The notes below the pieces were generated by a model. The model was not told the DNA's origin and did not search any database. It saw nothing but the letters and a program-made list of their open reading frames with translations. A stretch of DNA of 64,000 nt from contig CABFPE010000196.1 of assembly GCA_900660155.1 (NCBI GenBank), forward strand, positions 528,462 to 592,461, read 5' to 3'. The translations under genes were made by a program, and so were the position numbers. This document shows, in pieces, positions 35,758 through 49,983 of the stretch. This DNA comes from Hofstenia miamia. Its lineage: Eukaryota > Xenacoelomorpha > Acoela > Hofsteniidae. Positions within the stretch are counted from its first letter, which is position 1. The number at the start of each line of letters is the position of its first letter.

Positions 35758-36155
35758 GAATAGCATCAATAAATTCAGACAATAATGGACTCCTAGATTA
35801 TTATACTATAATAATCTCGGATTACATAACAGAACACATATACACAAAAGTACATAAATTACAAAAACAAATCTTGCATGCTATGAATAAATTAGTATAG
35901 TACTACTTTAATAACGAGTTATCGCATTGTCATCCTTACACAGTTTGTATTCTAGCAATGATTTACCAGAATATATTTTTGCTTAGGGACAATTTTTAAA
36001 TGATTTTTAAAGGATATTCAGTATGACGAATTGTTTTGGAAAGAGAATCGTCCTCGAAATGCTTAAATTTTAAAGAATTAGGTAACTTCAATTTTTCTAA
36101 AATTCCTTTATTAGAACTTAGTCAAGGTTTTCTACCTTAGAAGAATTAAAAGTTA
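35099..36155. other. intergenic DNA with TA microsatellites
   Basis: TA runs at 35101-35125 and 35733-35757. No gene supported. Confidence 0.5.
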
Positions 36156-36526
36156 TTGTATGTAAATTTAGACGTTAATAAATCTTCAGATTTGCATCAT
36201 TTACCTTTCTTTATAATTAAGAATTTTTTTCATACATTTGGCGACCACTTATCATTTGCAATTAATCAATACATTGTTGAAAACGAATTTCAGGAGATGA
36301 TGAAAAAATCAGATATAACACATTTATATAAAAATGGAGATCCCCTTATTGCAAAAAATATAGGCAAATCTCAATAACGAACCCTTTTACTAAATCACAT
36401 GTATTTGAAAAAAATACTGCACATACAAAACAAACATCACCTTTACAATTGATCCAATTATGTCAATTATTGAAAAAATATTCTCAAGTAAATCCCAATT
36501 TTTATCCAGTTGCATATAATTTATAA
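36156..36526 (+). mobile_element. LINE reverse transcriptase fragment with frameshift
   Basis: The first frame has DLHHLPFFIIKNFFHTFGDHLSFAINQYI-type sequence, then ITHLYKNGDPLIAKN, which matches the N-terminal reverse transcriptase blocks of non-LTR elements (P..LLK......L...FN.S...G..P..WK.S.V.P..K.GD...NYRPIS). A frameshift near 36358 moves the next block, YRQISITNPFTK, into the following frame, which stays open to 36526. No later RT motifs follow. It is a dead, truncated copy on the plus strand. Confidence 0.75.
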
Positions 36527-36583
36527 TTTTGGAGATTAAATTAAATTATGTTACATCTTCGTTTTGTCATTCACTCAGTCTTT

Positions 36584-36700
36584 GTTTACCGGTTTTAGAC
36601 CGGTTTAAACCGACCGGTCATAAAATACTAACCCGAGCCGACCTGTGCCGGTCTGACCGGTGCCGGTCACGTCGGTTGACCCGAGCGGTTTACACCTATG
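36584..36700 (-). mobile_element. terminal fragment of a hAT-type element
   Basis: On the minus strand the piece begins CATAGGTGTAAACCGCTC and continues with many ACCGG/CCGGT motifs, including the palindrome GGTTTAAACC. Ends of this sort, with repeated short GC-rich subterminal motifs, are common in hAT elements. The other end was not found. Confidence 0.45.
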
Positions 36701-39700
36701 GTCTTAATCCTGCAATGTTATTTTGGAAATAAGTAACATGGACTCAAGCTACACAACTTTGCAGCTCAGCAAACGTGCAATATCCTACAAAAACAATCAC
36801 AAACGAGCTTAGCATTGCTTATTTGTGCGGGTGCTGCGACAAATGTCTTCCAAGGAAAAATATCAAATAGAAACAATATTTTCCAAGTAGGCATTTATGA
36901 TGTCTGAGTAGACTTAATTCCTCAAAAGCCCATGGGATTATTCAATTACAGAAGTGCTAAGCATTATAATTTACAACTACTATGATGTTAACTATATTAA
37001 TTTTATCATCTATAAATTGGTTTCTTCAAAGTAGCGGACGAACTTTATCAGCAATGGGAATGAACAGATGATCTTCAATATTCTGTACTTCTTCTATGTT
37101 ACCCTAATCATGCTTTGGATTTAGTCAGTTATTCAGGTGTGGACTTAATATATTGTGAATATACATATGTAGAGAGCTGCATAACTATTGGGTTTCCGAA
37201 ATTGTCAAATTTGTTTATTAAGGATATTTTATCTAACCTTGGGTCTCTAATTTTTCGCTATATTTATATAAATATTTTATCAAATTGCTATTTCAGTTCC
37301 CAAAAGCTCCAAGTTCCAAATTTAGGGCTTAAATTTGTTTAAGTTTGCTTCAAGTAAAACATATTTCTATTTTCGGAGTCTAAATTTTTTGTCTTTTAGG
37401 GGCTCGATACAGAGATTAAGAGGCTAATTTCATAATAAACCAGAGATGGTTAGCTTAGATTTGATTTGATTTTGATAATTCATGAAATTTGGAATTCTAA
37501 GAAAAGCAATTTGACAATTATGGTCAGTTTATTTCAATTTTCGTTTAATCTTACTCCACAAGACTATAAAACCCATAAATGCAAATGAAGAATATATTTC
37601 TGAAAAAATATTCTCATTGAATTTGCAAATGATATTATTAGTAATATACTTAAGCTTTTCTGACGGTGCTAAGAATTTGATAAATACTTTGAGGTTATGT
37701 TTTTTTCAAGTTTTAATTTCTTCATCATTGAAAAACGTAAAATATACCGTTCTGCATGCACATTATTATTGTACAAAGATATCGTACCGAACAATAGCGC
37801 ATAGCAGCATTTGATTCGAACTCATACAAGCTTACCAGCAGCCATCTCGGTTGTAATTAAACATCTAATCTAAAATTTTTAAATTGACGATATAATAAGT
37901 AATTGTAAATTTGATTCTATCTAACTGATGGATGGCCCAGATGTTGCGTACCTTTTGGAGTTCCATGTATATATTTGCCAGTTCATGCCTTTACTGCAAA
38001 TTAATTATATTAATACATGTTATCCCTTATATGTAACATATTTCCAATTCTGGAAGAGTGTCAAAAATTGAAAATTATATTATAAAATGTTCAGTTTGTA
38101 GAAAACTTAAGTTTATTGAGTTCCTCATCATTTAAATGAGGTGATCTTTCCAAAAATGGTGAAATAAGGAAAGATCTTTCACCACTACTGAAGTAAAGGA
38201 AATCCATGAGGCGTTATAGGATACAACAAGTTACTTCTAATTTTTTATCAAAATCCCTATTTTTTAGTGCTGGTAAATATCCTGTATTGCCAATTTAGTT
38301 AAGCTCATTTAATGCTCTCATATTCCAAGCAAATTTCTTCAATATCTTGAAAAGGTGAAATCTTAATATTCAAGAAAATTCAAGTTAGATGCATCCCACT
38401 CAATTCATTAGCTACTTCCCGTGAGAATTTTCTTAAGGCTGAGGCCCACTTGCCTAATTATTTGAACTTAAACTAGGTATTTTTTTCAATTGATTTGGGT
38501 CAGCACTTGGGATTTTGTCTCATGAGAAAAACGAATGGGGATTGAGTAATCATAACTCAATTGCAACTCTTAAAATAAATGATTGATTTCAACTAAATTT
38601 CTTCATTTGGCAATGCGTGAAACAAAGCCGATCCATTAGGTGGTAAAAGATTTCGCATTTTCACAAACAAATTTGTGTTGTTTTTTACCCACGTAGAACA
38701 TGTGATAAGGTGTAATTGTTTGATCATTTAGAAATTTGTTTAGACAGTTTAAAAAGTCATGTTACTGCTCATCTTCAATTTTTTTAACATCCAGTGTTCT
38801 ATTTCTCAGTGTTGACTTTTGAAAAGCTTAAATTGCCCAATCCTACTGCAGTAAATCCCATAGGATTGAAGGGTCATCATAGGTCAAGATAACTTAAACT
38901 AAATATGCAATAACTTACTTTCATCTAAGAAGAATCTTTCGTCTAATATTTTTGAGAAGAGCAGTAGCCAATTATCACGATTTTAACTTTTCAAAATTCA
39001 ATTCTAGCCCATTTTAATAAAGTTGATTGCTGCATACTTTATAACAGATTAACTAAATTTCATTTATATTAACATATTTAATAAGCATTTGACAGAGAGA
39101 AGAATTAAAAAATGAGAGAAAGTATATTATTGCCGATCAAATGCATACGTATGTTTTTTTATTAGGCTTAAAATGACTTTCTTGGAAATGATTCAGTTTC
39201 AGATTGAGATCTAGAATACCATCAGAATTATGTTTTTATTTGCTAAAGCAGATGCATAAATTACATTAATAGAACACAATAAAAAATTGGTTATGTTTAT
39301 TTTTCAGGATTTCTAGATTAAATCGATACTGCTGATTCCAAAAATACTTTTGCTCAGAACATTGTCTGAGAAAACGTTATGAGGGATTTTTTTACTGTAG
39401 TGATTTGAATTACTGTTAGTTGGAAAATTTAATTCTTTAAAATTTGGTTTTAGATAAATTGGATTGGAAATTCGAAAGTACTTGTAGAAAATTTGTTTGA
39501 ATTAAAATACAAGGTGGTATTGTATGTTTTTTTATTAAAAAAGTGGTGTTTTTTCAGTGATGCTTGTTGAATAATCACTCATAACTTTATAAAAAATAAA
39601 GGCAGCCACGAAAAAATTAAAATTTTGTACACTGTGACATTTATTAAATAGAACATCGTTAAAATATTCATTCCATGCTATATCAGCAAGAAATGTATTA

Positions 39701-42310
39701 TCTAATTTGCCAATTGTTTCAAATATTGGAAGTTCAAATGATTTGCTGAAAATACTATTTTTCTCCATTTTTTTCAAAGACATGGATCTTTGGCTATTTT
39801 TAGTTATTATTTTACATTATTTGCCCAATCTAATATTTTAATTTATTAATGGAAACCCTGCAAATTTTTACTAAATTAATCAAAGTATAAAAAAACTGAA
39901 AAATTTTAAATTTACTTTATGCTAGAGTTGAAAACAGGTAAACTTAAGCAGTCTGTGCAATCCTCTTTATAATTGACAATGAATTGTAGTAGTTTTGTTA
40001 GATAACTATACTGAATGCATTATATTTAACTGTTTTAATATTTACTTTCAAATTAGTGTGAGATATTGCAACACTCAAAAGAAGTATAAAAAGTTAGTTA
40101 TTTCAATTTTTTGCGTTGTACTGTGGCCATCATGATAATGTAACTGAAAAATAGATCTCCTCTATTATAAATGTGATAAATTCTTTGAAATATTTATATT
40201 TCTTTAACACAGATACATATTGACAAATGCATATGAATAATATTTCGAAAATAGAAACAATAATAAATATTTGTCAATTATAAAATTAATTTAACAATAA
40301 TCCCATTTAATGCAATGGTTTTATCCATTTATATTGGATGTCTAATAATTGGTTCAGAATCAAAAATATTTTTAGAAAATTCCCTCCAAAATGTAATAAT
40401 AAAAATATAATTTACAACAAGTCTGTCTAAATCTGTTCGTCTTCTTTCCGTTGTGAAACGTACCATATAAAAAGCCAATAAATGAAATTGAACAGTGTGT
40501 ATAACGCTGGAAAAACTACTCTTGCACATTGGTTTATGAGTGACCTAAATTGAAATTGATTTAATTCTGATTAGGACCAATAAAAAAGTATAATCATATG
40601 AACTTTTAATTCAGTTGTATTTTGTCAGATACTTTTATATAAACCTTTATATTAAGAATATAACACCAAAGAGATTTTCACAAAAATGTATAATGACTTG
40701 GCAATTTTGGCTTCCTCACTAATTTGTTTGCTATCAATAAGATCAGAACCCTTTTTCTTACTTCTACAGATATGCACATATCGAAGATTTTCACATGAGT
40801 ATGATAATTGCTAAGCAAATTCTAGATATCATAGTTTCAGACGTCTCTCCATAATGTAAAGCATATTTATTGCTAAGGTAGTATATTGGAGAATATTCTC
40901 TCTAGATTTCTTTACAAATAAGATACATATATAAGGTTGTTGTTGCTTTTTTCTTTCAAGTCACATTGCATTCAAAATACTTAAGTACTAATTGGGCCAT
41001 AATTGAGTGACCAAAACTTCTAGAAATGCCGAAAATATCTGTAAAAATATCTGCAAAAAATTGTTGAAATTATCCTCATTTGTTGGTATTCTGAAAAGTT
41101 CCTGAAGATGCAGGCCTGACACATAAATTACACCAAAGAGTGTTTGCAAAATACTGAGAAAAATTTTCAGAAATGACCTATGATATTCTGAGTTTGGTTT
41201 ATCCTATAAACGTATATTTTTAGATATACGTATACATTTAGGCTAGAAATAACATTCGTCTTTGTAAATTCTATCATACGAAATTCGTTAAGTCAATTGC
41301 ATATGCTTAGTTAGAATGGAATATTGTTGGAATAGATACATTCTTAGAATACATAAAAAAGCCTTTGATATAAGCCTGACTGCTCTATCTGGATATGAAT
41401 TATATCTTGTTCGTGCATGCATATTGTGAGTTTGGTCTATCATATAAACGTACATTATATATATATATATATAACATTTGTGTTCCCACATTCTGAGTTT
41501 GTTTAAATTAATAAATTTCAATAATAAATTTGCAAGCAAAAACATCATTTTTCTGTGCAAATTTTATCCAAGTTGCATGAATTGCTAACAAATACATTCA
41601 GTTAACAAAATTCCATTTTAATGATAACAAATTTTTTCGAAAGAAAACAGCCATACTTAGTTCGAAAGGCTTAAATTGGATATTTTTGAAAATACTGGTA
41701 TTGAGAAAAGTTAAGTAAGAATGCTGCTAGAAGAAAACATGCCATAATTAACTGTTTTGCTGAATGAAGAGTACATTGCTTTATATAAGATTGACAAAAT
41801 TTTTGATGGCATAAGTGAAATATGAGAAGTTTATAGCATATTCTCAAATCTTTCGTAGCATCTGATATTGGATATGATTCTAATTTGAAGATTCCCTAGA
41901 CTTCAAAATATCAATTACGAGCGGCAAAATACCGTTTATTAAGTTTCACCTCTAATCTATTTTGATCTAACTATTCAGCTTAAGTAAAGTGAGTTATGTT
42001 ATGGACACCTTCAAAGTACACATTGACTAAAATTTTGGGAATTAAGTGAATACCAACGATTGATAAATTCATTGATCTGAAGGGCCAGAATTGTTTGATG
42101 ACCTTTCAGCCATAGAAAAAGTAATTGTAAAGGCCCATTCACGAACCACTACAAAGTAAACGATTTCAACGTAAACTAAATCCAAATTTAGCGTTCGAAA
42201 GATCAATTTAAAAAGTTCAATGTTGATTAGTAAATAAATATCTTTTAACTTTAAATCCTTAATGAATCGAGATTTTTCTACTTTTCTTCAAAAATGGTTT
42301 GAGTACTGAC
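36701..42310. other. long intergenic stretch, no gene seen
   Basis: No frame with a recognisable domain or exon borders on either strand across 5.6 kb. It holds a short direct repeat at 41183-41220 / 41421-41455 and a TA run at 41457-41473. The minus-strand frame at 39535-39783 has no recognisable motif. Confidence 0.45.
41183..41455. repeat. short direct repeat about 240 bp apart
   Basis: ATATTCTGAGTTTGGTTTAT at 41183 and ATATTGTGAGTTTGGTCTAT at 41421, each followed by C.TATAAACGTA.ATT. The matched region is about 35 bp with a few differences. Confidence 0.65.
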
Positions 42311-42638
42311 CAGACTTGTCAACGAGCCGACATTTCCAAGCTCGGCTCGTTTAAATTTTGTGTAAGTTCGGCTCGGCTCGGTTCGCCACATAAAATCTTT
42401 GAATGAGGCTCGTTTTAGCTTGGTATTTTTTTAAGAATATTGTGCTCAAAGAATTTTTTACATAGCTCTTCCCATTATTTAATAAACATTTTTTAAATAA
42501 GATTATAGGAAAGGCATACTGACTACAAAAAATAAGAAAAATCTCCATAACCAAATTAACAAACAGAACTATAAACTTGCTTTGCCTAAAATAGGCTCGT
42601 TTTGGGCTCAAGCTTGGCTCGGCTCGTTGACAAGTCTG
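42311..42638. mobile_element. hAT-type MITE (family A), longest copy
   Basis: 328 bp, starting CAGACTTGTCAACGAGCC and ending GGCTCGTTGACAAGTCTG, an exact 18-bp inverted repeat at the ends. Flanks GTACTGAC (42303-42310) and ATCCTGAC (42639-42646) agree at 6 of 8 positions, as expected for an aged hAT target duplication. GGCTCG motifs recur near both ends. It is the reference copy for those at 1636 and 2184. Confidence 0.85.
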
Positions 42639-42797
42639 ATCCTGACAAATTTCTGNNNNNNNNNNNNNNNNNNNNNNNNNNNNNNNNNNNNNNNNNNNNN
42701 NNNNNNNNNNNNNNNNNNNNNNNNNNNNNNNNNNNNNNNNNNNNNNNNNNNNNNNNNNNNNNNNNNNGTTGACAAGTCTGATCCTGACAAATTTCTG
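42626..42797. repeat. assembly gap with repeated flanks
   Basis: The 30 bp at 42626-42655 recur exactly at 42768-42797, on the two sides of 112 Ns (42656-42767). As at 31743, this is an unmerged contig overlap; the gap probably contains nothing. Confidence 0.85.
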
Positions 42798-45161
42798 ATA
42801 TTCTATTTCGCAAATCAGTGGGTATTAACCCAAACCGAACAATGTAAGTTGTAGGTCGAAATGCATTTTTCCGATTTTAAAACCTATTCCACTCGTCAAT
42901 GAATACCCCTAGCACAAATCTGCGTCGAGTACTTGAAAGTGAGGACACTATTGTCCAACCCTATAAAGAAATTTAGAAGTCTTTGGTAAATATGTTCCTA
43001 TGCAGTGGTGAGTATTTTACTACTTCTAAGCAACGTTCCCACACAACATTGCTTTCTACTTAGTCAAATTAATAGATGCATCAGAGTGGGAAACGGATAA
43101 ATCCGACCCACAGATCGAGCTACTGACCACTCTCAGGCGGGTCAGTTCGGATATAACAGATTTAGGGAACAATTTAAGAAATAAAAAATTTTCAATCTAT
43201 GAAATTCCTAAGAACTAGTCAATTATAATTATTTTTGTATTTTTATTGATTTTGCATTACATTTTTGATAATTTTATGCGGAAACATTTTTGCGCTTATT
43301 ATGCTAGTAGTCTTTCTTTGATTGGGTCGAATTGTGGGTCATTGTATATATATACACTAGTTAATACATTGTAATGAACTATATAATATGTCAGCGTTGA
43401 TTGTTCAGTAACGGATTCATAAAATCGGTATAAAAAATCGGTAAATTGACATTTTTTTAATTTTGAAAAATACATTTGAATAAAATGCACACCTTAAAAA
43501 TGCAGTTTTGCTTAAAAACTTGAATTTCTCAGTAACGAGACACACAACCTGTAGGTAGCTATATCCACACACTCAATTATAAAAAAATATGCTTAAAATG
43601 GGTATTTGGAAAGAAACCTACTCAAAGGTAGTCTATTAACAAGCGTAGTGGTTACACATTTGGACTTCAGGAAAACGACCAGGCAAATATATTATCCAAA
43701 ATGATCAATTTTTTAAATTTCAATCAGAGAAGATCATTCTAAAAATATGAAAAAAAGTTCTTATTAAAAATTCTATTTTTTTCAAAATAGACAAACTAAT
43801 TTTTCATGTGGTGGGTGATTTCATGAAATTAACCTTTGCTCAAAAAACCATTCCATTGCCTGATGCGGAGAAAGCATCAACTGTATTTTACAAAAAAATG
43901 CGATTTTCAAAAACTTTAAATTCTCTTCTTGTCTAATGTTTAGATAATCCGAAAACTCATTTGATCAACAATAACCTTGATATATTAGTTTTCAGCAAAG
44001 AGAGTGCCCCGTCAGCAATATAGTGCCCAAAACAGACGTCGAAGTGCCACAAAAATCACAAAAAGGGTGATTTTTATGTCTAATGTAAAAAGAGACATTC
44101 CCTTATCTTGTGGTGCTGTCAAATTTTGGATATGGACATCATTATTAGTTATCGGCTCTCGAGATTTTTTGAAGAAACTGCTCACATTTTACAAAGTCTA
44201 CATTGATTAATTAGGTCCGAAACATAGAGCCGGGCATCAATAGTTAGATACTAGAACACCACCAACTTCAAGTGGTTCTTTTAATGGGAACAGGATACTT
44301 TTCCTCATCGCTTCTATGGATGCATTAACAATGCAGAAATCTCAAAAATAACCAAAACATCGAACAACCACAGTTGTTTAAAAAAACAGGGAGGCTTAAT
44401 TCAGGTAAAATTGTGAAAATCAACTTGATCAATATACTGCAGGAATTAATACATGTATATTGTCAATTACATCTAAATGTTGTTAAAATGTTTATATGAC
44501 AATTTCGGAAAATCCTACATTATATGGAAATCTCAATTTTTTAGGGCAACTAAAATAATTTATTATTATTATTATTATCATTATTAAAAATATTGATGAC
44601 TAAGTTTAATACCCTAATGTGAGCTACAAATATGCATGTAATATATTTCTTTCACTAAGCTGTATTGGTTACGAGTTCCCTGCTTTGGTAGTTGTGTTTG
44701 ACTATATTAGTTTAGAGGAAATAGGCGTTGAAAAAGAAAACTAAGAGTTACCCTGAGTCGTCCTCAAAGTATCTCCATGTCTTTGAAGTAATACCCTTGA
44801 CAGCATCATCATTATTTGGAAATCCCAAAAGCTGGTAGTGTTCTGTAAAACAAGATTCTGATATCGTATTCATAGCATCTTTTTCACCAGAACTAAACAG
44901 CATTCATTATAATATATTGGAAGCGATTATGGGAATATTACATGTCTACGCAGATAGCTACAACTATTTAGTCAGAGAAATATAATACAATAATTCTATA
45001 TATCAACTTGAAATTGAGTGTTCCTTAAATGACCAATATCTTCTAACCCTATATAGATCTATTTTATTTTCAAATCAATAAATTGGTGACATCATCATTT
45101 TTTTACAATTCAGTATTAAAAAAACTTGACTTTGAAATGTCAATGAATTTCTATTACAAAC
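42798..45161. other. intergenic DNA, no gene supported
   Basis: Contains a perfect 9-bp hairpin (AAAAATCAC / GTGATTTTT) near 44053-44077, a (TTA)n run at 44560-44587, and a GC-richer patch near 43080-43150 that may be a transposon end. The frame at 44004-44210 has no family motif. Confidence 0.45.
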
Positions 45162-48100
45162 TAATACTTTCAGAATAATGATAAAGCCCAAAATATTATG
45201 CATGTAAATTGAAACCAGCCAAAGGAAGATTACATAATGCAAATATTAGGAAACATATTTTTTCAATGTCATCTTACTTTTTGTGTTATTGGTATCTGCA
45301 TTCAGAAATAACTTTATGAAAATTCCACGCAATTTAAAAATATTAAGAACTCTTAAGCGATTTTTACAGGGAAATATAAAATGATAAATTCAGTCAACTA
45401 GATATTCCTTCGTTTTTGGTTTAATACATGAGTTTCAAGGATTTGCTAGATCTACATAAAGAATTCTAAACTGCCTAAAACAAGTTTGCTTATTCATGGG
45501 ATGCTTTCTAATCTCAAAAGCAGATGATGAACCCTTAAAATCGATAAAGACTTAAAAATTCTGCTTGAAAATAGTTTGAAAAGGGAGAGAGGTAAAGCAT
45601 TTTTGTTCCTGCTTATACAAATTGGATTATAAAAGTTCAAATCCATTGTTGAATATAATTGTGCATACATTGCTTATGTTTAGGTGTAGCAAACATAGTT
45701 ATTTGCAGTAAAAGTGATATTTATTGTATAGCTTAGTTTATAGTGCAAAGTTCTAATCCATTGTTTATATAATTGTGCATGTATTCCAGTAAATACTAGT
45801 TCAAGAGCATCTACAAAAAAATAAATACAACTGAAGAAAACACTTTTTTTATCAATGGTTTGTCAAAACCTTTAAAAATAATTTGAGTAAATTGGACAAA
45901 TCTCATCATTAAATCTACTAGATAATTAGTACGTTACTGACACCTATTTAAGCTTCGAGCCATTCATTACTAGAACTGGTTTCTTAACTTACAAAATTGT
46001 GCGTTTGCAAGCACTCAATTTAATTATCTGCTATTGTACTGTGATTTCGCCTTTCATGCAATTCCTATTTTTCCAAGGTATCAATAGTTTTGATGCTCCA
46101 GTATTTTTTCATTGTTGGCGTTTGTTAAAGTTGTGAGACAGCTGAGGGGTAATTAAATATTAAGCGGGTAGGGGGAGCTTCCTTTATCTTTATAGAAATG
46201 TTATTTTGATCAATTAAATATTAATGAGCAAATATAGATTTAATTATAATTGTTTTCATAGATATTAGGGAAATATTGTGCCTGCGGTATAATACCAGAT
46301 GGCCACTCCCATAATTATTGAGTTAATATATTAAATAAATCTATCAAGCACTTAGAAACCTCAAAATGTGTATAATAATACACAAATTTGAACTTTTAAA
46401 AAGCACTGTCCAAGTGTTTACATTTTAAAAAAAATTGTTATTATAAATATTATATTGAATGAATGCACTCATATTTTGAATTTAATAATTATTCAAATGG
46501 GTTAAAATTAATATAGTTCAGAGAAAAAAATGAGAATCAAATGAAAAATCAAATTTTGCAACAAGTCCAAATTCCACCGGGCAAAAATAGCATTCAAAAT
46601 ACAAATTTTGTAAACAACCAAATATCATTCACAGACTACAAAGATATTAAAGCTAAGTTTGTCTATCAAAATGGCACTTAATCAACCATGAAATTTTCTG
46701 CAATATCTTTGCAAGGATTTATAAACAGACCATGACCTACTGTAATCAACGACCTAAAATTTTTAAAGAAAATCATCAAACGTGAAGCAGATAAAGCATC
46801 CAAATCAAAATATAATTTTTCAAGCAACAATATCCTTAATCTTAAACTGTTCTTTATAAAGGAAAAACTGTTTTCCAGATTTTCAAGCAAATTTCTCCAA
46901 ATCAGTTATTAAATTTTAAATTCCTGATGCAGCTGTAGTGCCTGAAAAAACTGACTATTTTTAATGAATATCGCAATTTTTAAGCAAAAATTTCAATTCT
47001 CAACATTCTTGTTGATCAGATGTATGGAAAATAACAAACCCTAATTGTTCTCTTAATGCAGATAGCCCACCAAAACCCATTGAGGTTTGCCGTGCACAAA
47101 GAAAAGAANTAATACTTTCAGAATAATGATAAAGCCCAAAATATTATGCATGTAAATTGAAACCAGCCAAAGGAAGATTACATAATGCAAATATTAGGAA
47201 AAATATTTTTTCAATGTCATCTTACTTTTTGTGTTATTGGTATCTGCATTCAGAAATAACTTTATGAAAATTCCACGCAATTTAAAAATATTAAGAACTC
47301 TTAAGCGATTTTTACAGGGAAATATAAAATGATAAATTCAGTCAACTAGATATTCCTTCGTTTTTGGTTTAATACATGAGTTTCAAGGATTTGCTAGATC
47401 TACATAAAGAATTCTAAACTGCCTAAAACAAGTTTGCTTATTCATGGGATGCTTTCTAATCTCAAAAGCAGATGATGAACCCTTAAAATCGCCAAAGACT
47501 TAAAAATTCTGCTTGAAAATAGTTTGAAAAGGGAGAGAGGTAAAGCATTTTTGTTCCTGCTTATACAAATTGGATTATAAAAGTTCAAATCCATTGTTGA
47601 ATATATAATTGTGCATGTATTCCAGTAAATACTAGTTCAAGAGCATCTACAAAAAAATAAATACAACTGAAGAAAACACTTTTTTTATCAATGGTTTGTC
47701 AAAACCTTTAAAAATAATTTGAGTAAATTGGACAAATCTCATCATTAAATCTACTAGATAATTAGTACGTTACTGACACCTATTTAAGCTTCGAGCCATT
47801 CATTACTAGAACTGGTTTCTTAACTTACAAAATTGTGCGTTTGCAAGCACTCAATTTAATTATCTGCTATTGTACTGTGATTTCGCCTTTCATGCAATTC
47901 CTATTTTTCCAAGGTATCAATAGTTTTGATGCTCCAGTATTTTTTCATTGTTGGCGTTTGTTAAAGTTGTGAGACAGCTGAGGGGTAATTAAATATTAAG
48001 CGGGTAGGGGGAGCTTCCTTTATCTTTATAGAAATGTTATTTTGATCAATTAAATATTAATGAGCAAATATAGATTTAATTATAATTGTTTTCATAGATA

Positions 48101-48983
48101 TTAGGGAAATATTGTGCCTGCGGTATAATACCAGATGGCCACTCCCATAATTATTGAGTTAATATATTAAATAAATCTATCAAGCACTTAGAAACCTCAA
48201 AATGTGTATAATAATACACAAATCTGAACTTTTAAAAAGCACTGTCCAAGTGTTTACATTCTCAAAAAAATTGTTATTATAAATATTATATTGAATGAAT
48301 GCACTCATATTTTGAATTTAATAATTATTCAAATGGGTTAAAATTATTATAGTTCAGAGAAAAAAATGAGAATCAAATGAAAAATCAAATTTTGCAACAA
48401 GTCCAAATTCCACCGGGCAAAAATAGCATTCAAAATACAAATTTTGTAAACAACCAAATATCATTCACAGACTACAAAGATATTAAAGCTAAGTTTGTCT
48501 ATCAAAATGGCACTTAATCAACCGTGAAATTTTCTGCAATATCTTTGCAAGGATTTATAAACAGACCATGACCTACTGTAATCAACGACCTAAAATTTTT
48601 AAAGAAAATCATCAAAAGTGAAGCAGATAAAGGATCTAAATCAAAATATAATTTTTCATGCAACAATATTTTTAATCTTAAACTGTTCTTTACAAAGGAA
48701 AAACTGTTTTCCAGATTTTCAAGCAAATTCCTGAGCTATGGCCACAACTATTGATGAACGTGCTCTAAGGTAAACGTGAACACATGTACATAACTGTACT
48801 GATGCAGCTGTAGTGCCTGAAAAAACTGACTATTTTTAATGAATATCGCAATTTTTAAGCAAAAATTTAAATTCTCACCATTCTTGTTGATCAGATGTAT
48901 GGAAAATAACAAACCATAATTGTTCTCTTAATGCAGATAGCCCACCAAAACCCATTGAGGTTTGCCGTGCACAAAGAAAAGAA
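45162..48983. repeat. 1.9-kb near-identical tandem copies around one N
   Basis: 45162-47108 and 47110-48983 align end to end at about 97-99% identity. Differences include a segment of about 115 bp in copy 1 (about 45664-45780) absent from copy 2, and a different stretch before the shared CTGATGCAGCTG (copy 2 has extra bases at about 48732-48800). Copy 1 stops exactly at the single N (47109). The pattern fits two alleles placed one after the other. The paired minus-strand frames (46678-46890, 48514-48726) are alleles of the same unrecognised ORF. Confidence 0.85.
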
Positions 48984-49199
48984 TTTGCATCCAGAAGGTG
49001 CAAGTGATGGAAGATATCGCGCAACAACGCACCGTAACAGGAGAGCACTGGATTGTGGATTAGGAATTTATTCTGTTATTAGACGGGACGGGCGGATACG
49101 TGTGCGCAATATTATATTTTTTGCATAGTTATTCCTGTCATGTAACAAATATTTAAAATAAGACTTTAGGGAGCACATAAATCGTATTTTAAGAAAGAA

Positions 49200-49353
49200 C
49201 AAGAAAAATTTGTAGGATCAAATTATTTGCCTACAAATGGTGAAGCAGAACAATAAATTGGCTATGTTTATACAAGGTTTGCTTTGGGCTCCTTTTATGT
49301 CAAATGCAGTGCTCAAGCTCGACTCTTATAGGCTCTGCTCGTTTCAAGTCTGC
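49200..49353. mobile_element. possible decayed hAT-type MITE (family A) remnant
   Basis: Contains GGTTTGCTTTGGGCTCC, GCTCAAGCTCGACTC and an end GCTCGTTTCAAGTCTG, in the same order as the right half of the 42311-42638 element. Divergence is high and the left end is not found. Confidence 0.4.
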
Positions 49354-49983
49354 TATGAACCTTGAGGTTTATTTCACAAAACTTCACCAAGTGATGCTCA
49401 TAGCCTTCCATGACAATATTAGGAGATTTATTAAACAAACGAGGGTCTCACAAATGCGTATCATATATAACTAAAAGTAGTTCTTTTGATTAATCAATGT
49501 TCCTTTGATGCAAGAAATTTACCTGTGGTTCATAGAGAAGGAAGAACAAGAAGGTCATACAAACAACTCCAAATTTTAAAGACATAGAAGGAACTGTCGA
49601 GGTTTTCTATCATTTTTTAAAATCTTAATCCTATAGCAGCATATAGCAAATTGTCGCTGCGGCCAAAATTTAACCATAAAAGATGAGAACTCTTCAGCAA
49701 TTGTTTTCTCAAGAGATTCTCACATAATGAAACATCTTAGACGAAGCAAATACTCATGTTTCTTGAAGAGAACCTATACAATTGTGTACACAGATGGATG
49801 GATCATCACATTATATCAGCACAAAACACTTGAATGATAACATTGGAAGTAAAAGCTATCTGAATATTCTTTTTTCAAAATATAGCAATATATTGTTTCT
49901 GATTGCAAGTAATGAAAGCATATTTGTTCAAGGTTTGCTTAACTTAATTTTTAACTGTTGAAGGAAAAGAAAAATATGTATAA
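49354..49983. other. intergenic DNA, nothing recognised
   Basis: No coding-like frame or repeat recognised. Confidence 0.4.

Noticed and set aside
43080-43150. GC-richer patch similar to the CAGAGTGG terminus near 55672
   Set aside because: Only the first eight bases and a loose GACC/GGTC richness agree; no second end was found.
46678-48726. Two similar 70-codon frames as a duplicated gene
   Set aside because: They are the same place in the two copies of the 1.9-kb duplicate, have no domain, and are best read as two alleles of a chance frame.
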